Shown here in pieces: positions 12,991 through 26,000 of a stretch of 64,000 nucleotides of DNA. The stretch comes from Rotaria sp. Silwood1 (lineage: Eukaryota > Rotifera > Eurotatoria > Philodinida > Philodinidae). Within the stretch, counting starts at the first letter, position 1; every line of letters starts with the position of its first letter. The stretch covers positions 1,670,539-1,734,538 of the forward strand of contig CAJNOP010000030.1 in NCBI GenBank assembly GCA_905250075.1, in the 5' to 3' direction. The position numbers were made by a program, and so were the translations under genes. A model generated the notes under the pieces. It ran no database searches. It was not told the DNA's origin and saw nothing but the letters and a program-made list of their open reading frames with translations.

Positions 12991-15900
12991 ATATAAAAAT
13001 AACTTTCTGAGAAAAAGTCTGCTGGTTCAAATATACTGCTCTTCACTTATTAAATAATAGTTCATTAAATATGTGAATATAAAATAAACAAAAGATACAT
13101 TTCATAAGCAACAAACAAAATTATAATCTATTGTAAAGTTTTTATTTTGTACATACATCGAATTGTAATGAACAGAAAATAGTAAAAACAAAAATGAAAT
13201 TCAATACCAATGGTACTCGAAAATATCATATAACTGGTGCAGAAAACAATTATCTGCTCATGTAACAAAATCTTGAATTATTTTAACATCGTATTCATAT
13301 TCATTTGATTCGTTCAGTTCATTTTCTATTTAAAATTATTTTTCAAAACAAAATAGCTTTGAAAGTTTCGCCAAAGTTGTGTGAAAAAAAAAGTATTCCT
13401 AGTAAGTGTTTGGATGTCCAAAAATATTCAACTTCTCTTCCTTCTCGTTATTTATTTGAACATCCAGTATGGATGAACCCACGTATAGCTTGACAATCTA
13501 TCCAGCCATGATGAAAAAAGAAAAATAAATCCTAATGAAATTTTGAATTTTTATCCTGAAACATAAGGTGTAAATACTTTAAAATTAGGATATTTTAGTT
13601 CATATATGTCTTACGTAGTTCGCATTTTCAATTTGTTGCTTTGCCAGTGATACGTGTAACTGAACTTGGATAAGTGTAATGTATTCGAGTTATCATGTAC
13701 ACTCGTATGTTGCATGCAACAACTCTCGATATTAGAAATTGCAAATAAATCTGACTAGTTTTGGTATTCAATTACTTCTGTAATATAAGTCTTTTCCAAG
13801 AAACAGAGTAATGTTAACTAAAAATACCATATTTGAAACGGTCTCACATTGACGGAACCATTTGAAAAAATCATATATTTACATAACATTGCTAATCAGC
13901 AATTTTTGAACATCGAAGACAAATAGATTATCAATTGAAATGAATTCTATTGTTAATAGAAATTGATATTTTACATTGCTCAGTATCTTAACAAAGAATG
14001 ACTTGACATAAGCTTTGTTCTATCAATAAACTACATGATTCAGTTTTCTAAAATCATTAATTTCTATCTATCAATATTTAAATAAGTAAATATAAATTAA
14101 CTGCTCTTTGAACAAGATACATATCTAGTTCGAATCAATTCTAATTTTTAATTCATAACGAATGAGTGTACCATTGATCATTACATACTTCCCTCGCTAT
14201 GAATGTAACTGTTAATATTCTTACTATATCTTCTTATCGAATTTTGTAATAATTTCAGTCATCAATCAATATTTGATTTGTTGAAGAAGTAATAATTATC
14301 CATTAATTTCATTCCATTTTGAATTCGATATTAAACCATCAATTCTCAATTAGAAAATACAGAAGAAGGTATCATACTGTTATTAGATAAAAATAGTCGT
14401 GTTGCATTAGAATTAATTAATGTTAATGTAAGAATATTAAATTAATATTACTGTTATTTCTAATTCGATACTATCTTAGAGTGCACCTCTGAAAATCATG
14501 TTCAAACATGTTCAATGACAGAACAAAAGTTATTTTAAGCAGAAGTGCCATGAATAAAAGCAGAGCAAAGATGTTTTTCTTTAATTGGAATTGCCATTCC
14601 CAAAAGCGAAACATTATGTTCTATTTTAAGAAAACTATTCTCACATAACAGAGTAATTTTGCTCTATTTTGCCAATGACACTTCCAGTTAAAAAACCTTT
14701 CCTCTACTATCAGAAACTTTTGAATATAATTTTCAGAGTTATAGTCTCAGGTGATATTCTATTGGAATTAAAAATAATGCTAATTTAATACTAAGACTTT
14801 GGTATCTGTTAATCCGAATGTAAATGATACCAAAGCATTAGAATGAATTTCAATACTAATGCTACAAGTATTAGTATTATTCTTATTGTAAATGCTAATC
14901 GGACACTCGTAGATTAAAATCAAATTATAAACGACGATTAATCGAGAATTTCAAAGTTCGATTATTACTTTCATTGAGGATATTTAGATTATTGTATTGA
15001 TCAAATAACGTATCCATCTAGTATTTGAATTGATTCGCTTGTTTTCCATTCTTCTACATTGTGTCTCTATAAATCAACGGACTGTTTGTTGACTCTTTAT
15101 ATTATTTGTATAAATAGTATTTCACTGACTCGTGAGCGTCTTATCAGAATCTCATCATTGTTTCAAAGTATTTTGTGGACTAGAGAAATCTAGAATAGCA
15201 ATATATTCTTTTTTTGTGTCATTCGTATGCTTCACTGTTTGTTGATTGCTTTAAGTTTGACATATACAATGCATGATTCCAATCAATAAACTAATAAATG
15301 AAGTAATCGAAATAAATGAAATGATGATCTCGTTCAATACGCACTGCACACTACTGTTCTATTTCTTTAAATTAGCATGCAATCGACTGATGGCATTTTT
15401 TTCACAGACACAAATGTAAACACATTCATCATTATTGTCATTTTGTTATTAACTAATCTAGAACATATTGAAGCTAGTCACTTATCGATTTATAATGTCT
15501 TGAGACTATCACAACTTCTTTTGTTGTTATTATCGCCTATGATTAGATAATCTGTTCACTTGTAAAAAGAATGTACATGTCATGAGCAAGTTTAGCTAAT
15601 CATTCCGTTTTTTTTTATTTGCATTTTTTTCTACAGTCACGTTGATTTAATAATATGAGCATATTGGAATTCAGTGACATAAGTATTTACATCATGTAAA
15701 ATTCTCGTCTTTTGAAAACTGCATATCTCAAATAATGTGAATAAAACGTTGACATAAGAAGAGTAAACTAAGACGTTGACTATGACACAATGATGTATGT
15801 AATGTTAACAGGACAAAGAACACATTAGAAGAGAAATTAAATTACGTTAAAAAACTGAAACGTATGTTTGTTTCACCAAGCCAGAAATAATTATCAAGAC

Positions 15901-16080
15901 TGTAGATTACTTATCGACTGGATTCATTTGAAATGTAAGAATCTATTTTCACTATAAAAGAAATGTTTGTTAGACTTTATCTACATAGTCATATGTGCAA
16001 AGTAAAGTTTGTACAATAAAAATCAATGAATCTAATTCAAGGTTTGTTTGCAGTTTGTGAAAATGTATGAAAAGAAGTGG
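12991..16080. other. gene-poor region with one possible isolated exon
   Basis: No complete gene is seen. The only coding-like piece is the possible exon at 14354-14427. The remainder is A/T-rich without bounded repeats. Confidence 0.45.
14354..14427 (+). other. possible isolated coding exon
   Basis: A 74-nt open stretch is bounded by an acceptor-like TCAATTAG and a good donor (AAT|GTAAG). It translates to a coding-like peptide containing the stretch LLLDKNSRVALELINVN. No neighbouring exon with compatible phase was found, so it may be a remnant. Confidence 0.25.
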
Positions 16081-16222
16081 CCATACTACCTTATTTGTTG
16101 CTAAGGACGACTTCTAGTTCCACTTTACTCTCGCAGTCGTCTTGCTAGTATATACTAGCAAGACTAATGCGAAAGAGATATGAAAGAAGAGATCACCCTT
16201 AACGACGAATAAGTTCGTATGG
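16081..16222. repeat. imperfect palindrome / hairpin
   Basis: A perfect 22-bp core, CTTGCTAGTATATACTAGCAAG, centres a longer inverted repeat. Its arms match imperfectly out to CCATAC on the left and GTATGG on the right. This is a compact fold-back repeat, lying about 240 bp beyond the 3' end of the minus-strand membrane-protein gene. Confidence 0.6.
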
Positions 16223-16330
16223 TCCCTTATTTTTATATGCGTTCGTGACCAACAAGCAAGTCGTGCCTAAGACTCATGTAAAAGAGTTCATGTTCATTAT
16301 TAAATATGAGTATTCTTCTTGACATTTAAT

Positions 16331-16336
16331 TTTATT
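16331..16336 (-). promoter_or_regulatory. candidate poly(A) signal of the 7TM gene
   Basis: TTTATT on the plus strand is AATAAA on the minus strand, about 125 bp beyond the stop codon of the membrane-protein gene. Confidence 0.35.
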
Positions 16337-16458
16337 TAAAAAAAAAAAAAGCAACGATTTTTTGGCATCTATGAATTCAAAATAGAAGAAAATGATTCTT
16401 TTTAAAATATCTACTTAAACAAAAACAATATACAGAAAAGAAAACATGTCCAATGATT

Positions 16459-18213
16459 TTAAACATGTTCTTTAAATAATTTTGGTCGATCATTTGTCCA
16501 TAATGGTACAAATTGAAAATGTAAACGATATCGGCGATGTTTTGTTTTCCAATGCGTTTTTATCATAGACTTGTTTTGTTTTGATTCATTTGATGAATCA
16601 TTTAAATTTGATATATCTAATGCAGATATTGTTTCACTATGTGATGATGCAGAATTTTTTATTGTTAGTATTTCAGTTACAGGTTTTTTTTGTTTACGTA
16701 ATAATTTTGAATTGAAATGACACCAACATGGAAAATATTTTTTTATTAAATATGGTAAACGTATCAATAAAAAACTATCACCAAATCGTGATAATAAAAA
16801 TAAATAATGACATATTGTTAATAGAAATTCATTATCATTATATAATGAATATGTTAAACTAGTTGATAGATTATGTTTAAGAATAAATTGATAAAATTGT
16901 TTTAAATGAATTAACATTATAAGAATATGTTGTGGAAATGTTAATAAAATATATTTAAAAAGAAATATTATTAATAAATAATGAGATAAATGACATAATG
17001 AATGTTGACGATTTAGTTTAATTAATGTTGTTTTAAAAAATAAATTATTTTTTGAATTATTTTCTAAATCATTTTCATGTTCATAAGATAAATCTGTTTG
17101 TAAACAAGTATTTTTCTTATTAAAAAAATAGTTTTGTTGTATTTTATATGGATATGATGAATGTAAATGTGTAGAAAAAAAAATTTTATATAAATTTTTA
17201 TATGAATAATTTTTATCTTGAAATAAATTTGGATTTTTTTCTAAAATTTTTGAATAACATTTAATACAAGTATTTTTTTCTATAAGTAAACGTAAATTTT
17301 CTTGTTCATTATCAATTGATATTGTTTCAAGATTAGATTTAAAGAAATAATTTATCATAAGACATACAAAAATAAATGAACATATGATTAAATTGATTAA
17401 TGGTAATAATATCATATTAAATGTTATTAATGGAAGAAAACTTATTGTATGAGGAGATTTTGGAGTGTAAAATATAAAATTATAAGCAAATATGAGTGCT
17501 AATGAACTACTTAATATAAGTGCAACATTTGTATGTTTTGTTAATAAAAGATCTTTACCATTAAAAAAATAACTTGAATATGTACTTCTTAATAAACGAT
17601 AGTAACGAAGAAAATATTGAAATACAGTTATTGAAATAATAAAAAGATGAAATGTACTAAAATTAATTAACATTTGTTTTAAAAGATTTAATGGTAATGA
17701 ATAAAATGTAATTGATGAATGATGAACAAGATTTGGATGATAATGTTTTAATAATAACATTATGAAATAAACACATGATAAACACATATTTGAAAATGAA
17801 AATGCACGTATCCAATTACGATGTAGACAACTATAGAGAAATGATTTTGATGGTAAAATAATTGAACGTTGATTTTGTCTTCTAGAAGAATTTAAAATAG
17901 AATTTATTTTTTTATTTTTATTTTTTTTTTGTTAATAGAATAGTTCATTTTCTTACGTTCGATTTGTTTTTAATGATTTTTTTTGAAATGTTACTATAAA
18001 TACAATTGTATGTTCAAATAGAATAAGAATAAGAAAACAAATTTCAATTATTTGAAAATATGTAAAACTTTTATAATGATGAGAACGTGAAGTTTGTCCG
18101 TATGAGGCATCTTTTTCTTTAGCATGAAACCAAATCGATTGATTTGTTTTTGATAAAATACCATTGTTATATACTGTAAAAGTCATTTTTTCTTTAGAAA
18201 ATTGATAATACAT
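16459..18213 (-). CDS. seven-helix membrane protein, divergent GPCR-like
   Basis: Two exons, 18213-17957 and 17881-16459, are joined across a 75-bp intron (donor GTAAG, acceptor TTCTTCTAG). The split codon AC|A keeps one frame of 559 aa. Hydrophobic segments lie near residues 50-75, 105-128, 153-178, 204-224, 233-266, 385-410 and 437-462, giving seven helices. The third helix ends in LRYYRLLR, at the place of the class A DRY motif. The fifth carries the expected Pro. The last is followed by an amphipathic stretch and CWC, resembling helix 8 with a palmitoylation site. A long loop of about 115 aa separates helices 5 and 6. Known of the family: such layouts belong to rhodopsin-like receptors. 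The assignment is topological only; NPxxY and the usual TM1 Asn are not clear, so another multipass family remains possible. Confidence 0.7.
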
Positions 18214-19344
18214 TTAATCTAAAAACAAAAAATGAACTTGAATTTTCCAAAACATTAATCATCTATGTATCATGAAACATATTGAAAAGAAAAGAACATA
18301 ATACTAATTCAGAAGAAGAAGAAGACCGTATATAGCAGTCGAAAAATAATATTCATTATTTGATATGAATCTGGTGAGAAAAAAAGATTGTGAATCCAAA
18401 CGATGTCATATAGTCTGCTTTATGAAGCATTCATTTGAATACAAATATGTCTCTTGGTGAGTACGCGAGAAAAAAAAAGAAGAAAGAAAGTTAGAAAAGA
18501 AAGTGATGAGATATAATGTGTGTCTTCACATCAGAGTGTGTCTCACTCTATCTATCTTCTTTCTTTTTTTCTTTTTACATAGGAGTACTTAAACACAAAC
18601 ATAAGAAGTAACGGAAATGCGTCCATAATGTCTTTGCTATGTTCGAAACTTAATACTATTTGACAGATACTTTAGAATTTTTCATGAATTTTCTATATAA
18701 TATACATGGAGAACTATCGGAACAGTTGTCTCTAAAATAAACCTGTTAGTTTAAAAATACACAAGATACTTTCATACGGCCATTTATATAAAATCATATC
18801 TAATTAAAAATTCATGATATATTTGCAATGTTAGCTTGTTTTATATTAAATTGAAGTATTATGCGTTATAAACTAAACATGAAATATTAACCTAGTTCAT
18901 AGTGATTCATTTTATGCGACTATGAAAATAAAGAATAGTTGTTATTAATAGAAGTAAGAAAAAAAAATCTAATAAGATTGATTGTTCAACCAACCGAAAG
19001 AGAAGATCTCATTTATTCTCTTATTCTGTCATGTCAGATTACATCGTTCAAATGTAGAAATACTCGAGCTCCTCTTCTTATTAGTAACGTAATAAATCAG
19101 TTGATTCTCCTTTTAGCTTAGATTTATTTATTCAAAGAACTAACTCATGTTTTCATCGTCCTACAACTTGAATAGAATAATCTTTTCTGATCATCTTCCT
19201 TTCTTCTCCTTTTTTCTTGAGTAATTCGATTAATTACTATGGATAATATAATGACAATGAGCTCGTTTTATTTTTATTCTGCTACATTTTTTGCCTATTG
19301 TAATTAACTACTGTATGTAAATAGTGGTAATACTTTTTTTAGAT
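18214..19344. other. intergenic region between divergent genes
   Basis: This space separates the minus-strand 7TM gene from the plus-strand acetyltransferase, so promoters of both should lie here. I see a purine-rich patch (18470-18510) facing a pyrimidine-rich one (18540-18580), but no clear TATA or initiator. Confidence 0.4.
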
Positions 19345-20019
19345 ATGTCTTTAACATGTCGTTTAATGCATGAAGATGAATTCACACTAGATTTTGAATT
19401 ATTTGTTATGAAAACATTTTTTCAACATGAACCAATGAATAAATATTTAAAAACGAAAATACCTGATGATATTGATTTACCGTGGTTAAAAGAAGTATTA
19501 CATAAAGCTAAATATGATAATCTAAGCTTAGCATTCTATGATACAAGTTATCATAGTTCTTTACCAATCGCTTATGCAATTAATCATCATGATAAAAAAT
19601 ATGATAATAATCATTCGGATAGTCTCTATTCATCATTAAATGGAGCAGGTTTACATAAATATGAACATATTAGTGAACTGATTACAAAGTTACACGAAAA
19701 TATTAGTCTATTTGAAAAATTTCATTGCGAAAATTTATTTCATATTTATTTTATAGGCGTAGATTCAAACTATCGACAGAATAAATTAGCTAGTCAACTA
19801 ATTGATTCATCACTAGGTATTGCAAAAGAAAAAAAATTTGATATGATTTATGCTGATGTTACAAATGATTATTCATTAAATGCATTTCTCAAACACAATT
19901 TCCAAATCGTCAAAACAATTAATTATGATTCATATGAAAATTCATATGGAGAAAAAGTTTTTCAAAATATTCATATACATAAAGGTTGTTCGATTGTAAT
20001 AAAAGATTTAAGAATATAA
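19345..20019 (+). CDS. GNAT-family N-acetyltransferase, arylalkylamine-type like
   Basis: The product has 224 aa from the ATG at 19345. The frame stays open 21 bp upstream only through a GTG, and a TTTTTTTAG acceptor lies 2 bp before the ATG, so an upstream exon is possible. Acetyl-CoA-binding motif A is visible at about residues 134-152 (strand IYFIGV, then NYRQNKLASQLI). The family's Q/RxxGxG/A appears as RQNKLA, lacking the first Gly. A following strand (MIYADVT), then NDYSLNAFLKHNF, matches motif B. The N-terminal LTCRLMHEDEF and acidic residues resemble invertebrate dopamine/arylalkylamine acetyltransferases. Substrate is not determinable. The protein probably transfers acetyl from acetyl-CoA to an amine in the cytosol. 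No intron is seen inside. Confidence 0.8.
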   Translation: MSLTCRLMHEDEFTLDFELFVMKTFFQHEPMNKYLKTKIPDDIDLPWLKEVLHKAKYDNLSLAFYDTSYHSSLPIAYAINHHDKKYDNNHSDSLYSSLNGAGLHKYEHISELITKLHENISLFEKFHCENLFHIYFIGVDSNYRQNKLASQLIDSSLGIAKEKKFDMIYADVTNDYSLNAFLKHNFQIVKTINYDSYENSYGEKVFQNIHIHKGCSIVIKDLRI

Positions 20020-20023
20020 TAAA
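20018..20023 (+). promoter_or_regulatory. AATAAA overlapping the acetyltransferase stop codon
   Basis: The last two bases of the TAA stop are the first two of an AATAAA hexamer. If used, the 3' UTR would be only some 15-30 nt long. Confidence 0.4.
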
Positions 20024-23000
20024 TATAAAAATTCTTTTACCTTGATTAATAAGTTTTAATTGAATTTTTACTATACGTTAGTATACTTATAGAACGTATA
20101 GTATGAATTGAGGCAATTTTAATTGTGACAAATGTTAGCCGAACTAAAGAAAAGTACATGCATCAATCGGAAATAACAGAGCCGTTAAACAGAAAACCGG
20201 TAAATACAAATAACAGATCATAAATGAGAAAAAAAAAGTAGCAAGACAGAAAAAAAGAAAAAAAGTTAATATTCACTAAATTGGAAGATTTTCAGCACCT
20301 CGAATCTTACATTTCTAGATGGTTCAATCAAAATGTTAACTAAAATGAATATTAGAAAAATTTACTTATCAAAAGATTAAATACAGAATCTGTCTTATTT
20401 AATAAATTCATGAAAATTTTATATAAGAAAAATATCATATTTTTAATGGAAACAAGACTTTTTCACAATTTCAAAATTCATTTGGAATTTTTTCATACTG
20501 TCAGAGAAACAACTCATTATAATTGAAGATCATCGATGTTTACTTACCCTCAAAATATTCTAGAACAGTACAAAAATGATGTTGATTACATTATTTTTCA
20601 TTTCTTGTGCATTCAAGTCATATAAATTCTCTGTCATTTTGGGTCCTCTTAAAATTAACATGAAAGTACTATTTACAACCATTTATCAGAACAAACGAAT
20701 ACATTATTCAGGAAGTTAATCGTCGGGTAAAGAAAACAATGCTACAACAAAGAAAAAACGGCAGACTTCAAGGTTGGTAAAAACAAATCATTATAAAGTC
20801 TGCTGTTTTCTATTCAAAATATCTAAGAATTGTCGTTTCAATTTTATTAATAAATAAATTTTTAATGACTATTTCAAATCGAAATATACCGAGAACAAAA
20901 CATAATATACATAATTAATGCAAAGAATTACACTTTGTTTTTCTTTGCATGAAGAAAAATTCTTAATATTTACTAAGTAAATAATAATCCACTATTACAT
21001 CCTAATGCCAATCAACTTTGTAAAAAAACATGTTCAAAATGTCAGCTACTTAATCATGCTCTATTTGTATTAATGTTAGCATTGATTTGAACAATAAGAT
21101 GCAGGAAATAAGGAAAAACGTAATTGTAAAACATGTTTGGAAAATATGTCAAAAACATTGACGAATGATAACAGGATAATTTAAGAAAAGGAATACATTA
21201 AAGTACTTACCGTATATGTCAAAATAAAGATCGAACTGTTCAATGTCATACAATGGCATTTGCCATTATCTAGAGAAAAATTAATATATATGGAAATTTT
21301 GAAAGAAACATTGGCTTTAGATATTTATAGAATATTTTTATTCGATAATTATTTTCATTTCTTTGATTGACAATATATGTTAGATGTTCTTAAAGTACAA
21401 AACATGAAATTTTATTAAGCATCATAATTACAAAAAAAAAAAAGAATCAAATCTTTTTTTCAAGAAAAATTTATATAAAAGAAAGAATATTGTCAGTCGT
21501 AGAAAATTGAATTTTAGTCATTTAATAAGACCAAACAAAACAGTTATTTTAATATTATCATTGACAACAACTAAACACAAGGGTTACTTGATGAGTGAAG
21601 TGTACATCGATGATGTAGAATCCAGAGAAGAAATTATAACTTATAAATGTGTCTGAAACGAACAGGTTTCTTATGCGTTTTATCAATTCTATTGTTTCTA
21701 AATCATTCGAGAAGGCTGATTCAAGGATCAACGTTGGAACTTTGTGAGGCTCAAGTTGTTTAATACTTTAATGTTACTACACATTCGACTGATAACAAAA
21801 GTTTTTGATGAAATATGCGTCGGAAGGAATTAACATAAAAGCTCGGTTTTTGTTTGACAACTATGACCAACTTATTATAATCGAGTATTAAGAAAACCCA
21901 AGTTATGTCACGTTACTTTTCATTATTTATAGTAACCAGGCCATCTCTTGTGAGGTTAATAAATACAATTGATAGTATGCCTTTTAAGGAAGACAATCAC
22001 TCATGGAAAGGATTAATAAATCGATTTTTTTCTCCTTCGCGAAAAGATTTCAATTATCAATTTATAGGGTTGTTGTTCTTTGAACATTTGAAGATTGTTC
22101 TTTTAATGTATGTCTCTTTCAATTAATATATGCGTCAATCAATTACTATGAGCTGAGTATTTATGCCGGCTTTTTGCCTGTAATCATTATTGTCAAATGC
22201 GTATATATATAATACATATGATTATAAATATTGTTTTTTACTTCGTAACCCATGTATAATATAAACAATCTAACATTTTTTTTGAACTAATTTTATCAGA
22301 ACTATTCAATAAGAAACTATAAATTGTTAAAACAAGTTTTCCATGAAAACAATAGACTCCAGGTTAAACGTCAGTAAACAAAAACCTCCAACGGCTATCA
22401 CTTCATTTTCTATTAATGAAAATTATAGTACGACTAATAATGTACATGTTCATAAGATGCTGAATTATACTGTCAAAATAAATTAACTACGTAAGGTTTT
22501 TATTGCTATAGCAAGGATTCGACTAGACCAAGAATCCCATCATTAAACAGTGTTGTTTCAAAAGTAGAATAGAATGAATCTAAATTATTAGTCTACAAAC
22601 ATTCATTGCAAGTGGAATGTTAGGAAGGGTATCGTGATATTTTTTTTGTCGATATTGTGTTTTGTCTTTCAGGACAAGAGGGAAATAAGTCTGCTGGCCA
22701 ATTTTTTAACAAAACATTGTAATCGTTAAAAGATTCTATCGATTATTTTTCCATCCATCATAAATTCTGGGTTTCTCAAACAGCTAAATATACTGGCTGT
22801 GGATTTGACACGTAAGATACCTTAAGTTAAGATTCGAGTATTTGTTTTTACAACGATCAGTCGTAAACACAATTTCAATTTAGTTTGTTCTGGTTCCAAA
22901 TAGAATTCGATGAACTCTATTTATATCATAAACTGATTTTCAAACATGACATCCACCTCAAAGAAGCATACAAAATATTGCTGATAAAACATCGAAAAAA

Positions 23001-26000
23001 TGTCAGATTAGTGTCAATCCCGTCACGATTTGCTCTCGAGCCAATTCTAACAAAACTAATGATGATGACAGATAAAATTCGACGAGCTCTAGGGACTCCG
23101 TACAAGATTCATCAAATTTCAGTACACTATTAATTGATCTACTCACTGTTGTATCGAATGCATTGTGTTAATATTTTTATTATAACTAAGTATTTGATCA
23201 TGGTTTATATATTTTCAAGATCAACTAGACCTTAATTATATTTATAGAAAATATTAATTGATGACATTCTGCTAATTCATTTTGACAACAGGGCTGTTTA
23301 TTATCCATAATCGAGATGACACTACTTAATGATGCTAACAGAATAAAGAAAACAAAAATGATCAAGATGACAATAAGATATAGCAATATTGTAGGTTTAG
23401 ATCTGAATTTTCTATAAAATTTTTTTTTTCATTTGACTCCATGATACAACAACCTGAACAAGTGCATCTGTAAATTTGTTAAAGAAATCATGCAATAATT
23501 CATCTACATTAACTAGTAAATCAAATGAGAATGAGAGAAAATCGTTAGTTTATTAATTAATTAATACCTTTTTCATGTATAGCATCTAGAGAAAAAAAAA
23601 CTATTTTTTCATATGTTTTATTTAATAAGTATAAGAGGATGAAAGGTGTGATGTTTCAATGTGTGATGAAGAGAGATTAACAAAAGAAATAGTTCATATT
23701 GATATTTCTTGAATATAAAAAGATAGTCTTGTATAGCGAAAAGATTACATGACAAAAAAAGACATGAAGTCGTTTTTCTTTGATAAAATAAATTAATGGG
23801 TATGCCAAATTAGTTAACAACTGTCTGTTTATGTCTTTAATTTCTTGAAGCAAACAAATTTTCATAATCATACTTACGTGCTTTTGAAATACTTCTACAA
23901 GACTAATTCCATTACCTCGCTTTCTGACAATATATATATACGACTGCTTAAAACTATACGAATAAGGTGTTTGTTTTTTAATTTCTTATTACAATTCTGA
24001 ACTTCTAATTAGAATGTAAACAGTAACTTGAATAACCAATCGAGTTCTATGTAAGATACATATTGTATATAAACATTTCATGGATGGATTATGAAAGTGA
24101 AGTTCTAGTAAAACTAGATGCATTATTTTTCAAGCTTCAGAAAGGTTTGTACCAGCTATGATTTGAAAATCTTACTCGAAAGGATGTAAAGTTCTGAATA
24201 CAATAAAAGGTCGTCATGTTTTCTATGACCATCGATTGAAAAATGACGAGCATTTAAAAAAAAAAAAGGAAACACATGTTCTTTCGGAGGAACATTCTCA
24301 GACGTCTATTTTCTTTGTCTTGGCTATGTGCATCATGCAAACTTGAATGACCTATGAATACCCGGAAAAGAGTTCGTGTTCATAGCTTGTACCTGACAAT
24401 ATATGAACATTTTAAGATTTTTGGATAAAGTATCTCATCGAAATACAAAATTTTCAAAGAATGCGTCTTAATTAATGTTTCGAACTCAATGAATCTCTCA
24501 GTATTTTATCAGTATGATTGTCAATTTCCATAACTTCGACTTGAATTTTCTTCCCTAAAGATTCCTCGTTTAATTCTCTACCAATGCATAAAAAACATTT
24601 GAGTATAAAAAACTAACGGCCAAACATCCTATATTGATGAGTGCACAGTACTGAAATGATGAATTTTATAACAGCATTTTCTTTTAACAGCTAGTTCTAT
24701 TTTCTTTAGGACTAAATATGCGTCTAGTCACGCTAGTGTCATTTATCTTATATTTTCAAATGTACTCCTTCTTTTCATCTTTACTTATGAGTGTTTGAAA
24801 AAAATATGGATCCACGCATACCGACATTACATACAAAATCCAATGAAACTGCTGAAATTTGCATACATATCTGACAGTTTTTTTTACGAAACTTGAATTC
24901 TACACTAGATTGTAACCTAGACTTGACAAACAAATTATTTGTTTTCAAAAACAACAACAGTATTTGAATGCAAAAAGTTTAGTTTAGCACGTAGGCATAG
25001 AAGATTTTCATTGTGACGCCGATTTCTGACTGATGTATTCGAAATGTTTTTGCAAGAAAATGCTCTGTTGCATTTCAATTAAAATATGCAAATAAAATTT
25101 AATTTGATATTCAGAAAAGTCTTTTTAAGAGCTTCAGAATGGACAACTACGTTTGGTTTCATGTTACACATTCAACAGTTAAGACAATGCAAAAAGAAAA
25201 AAAAAACAATATTACGAAACATTTTATATGCGTGTCTTATAATTTTCGGCTCATAAAGCTTTACTGTTAGTTTTTAAATTGGAATATTTTCTATATATTT
25301 GTAGAGACTTGAATGAGGAATCTTTTGATAAAAAAATTTAATTCAAGTTCAAGAATATTGATAATGATATTGATGAAATGCTGAGACAATCATTTTTTCT
25401 AGAACACACATGTGCATGTATTTCTTGAAGGTTTCGTATCTCAGTAAAAGACATCATCCAAAAATCTTGAATTTTATTTTAAGCTACCAAGTCTATGTGA
25501 GGTTTTTTCTGTGGATAAAGTTTTAACTTCAAATTCGAAAATATGAGTTTGTTGCGAAGGTGAAGCTCTGCGAGAAATATATACGAAAAGCTCAATATCT
25601 CATCGGACACGAGTTATCGCTTTCTACTCAGTTTTGGATGATAAATTCGAACAAAATAGTTTCTGATAGCTTAGAATAAAACGGCTAATAAAAATCAGAT
25701 ATCCGTTGGTAAAAGAGTAATTTTTTAGTCATACATCTGATGTTATTAGTTTCTTGAGTTTTTTTCTACAATGAGAGAGTAACTTAATTGAAACAAAAAG
25801 TATATAGTTGTAATTAGCTCGCCAAACTCTATCCAACCATATTTATATATATATATAAATTAAAAATGAATTCCACTCAAATTTCGCAGTGAAAAAACCT
25901 TATTAAATATCAAATGATAACTATGAATATCTCTAATTTATTCTTGCCATATATGGCCAATACTCAATATTTCGATATTTGTACAGTGTATAATCTTTAT

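Noticed and set aside
22885..23133. 82-codon frame, basic and helix-like
   Set aside because: No recognisable domain and no exon context; it could be a relic but cannot be supported.
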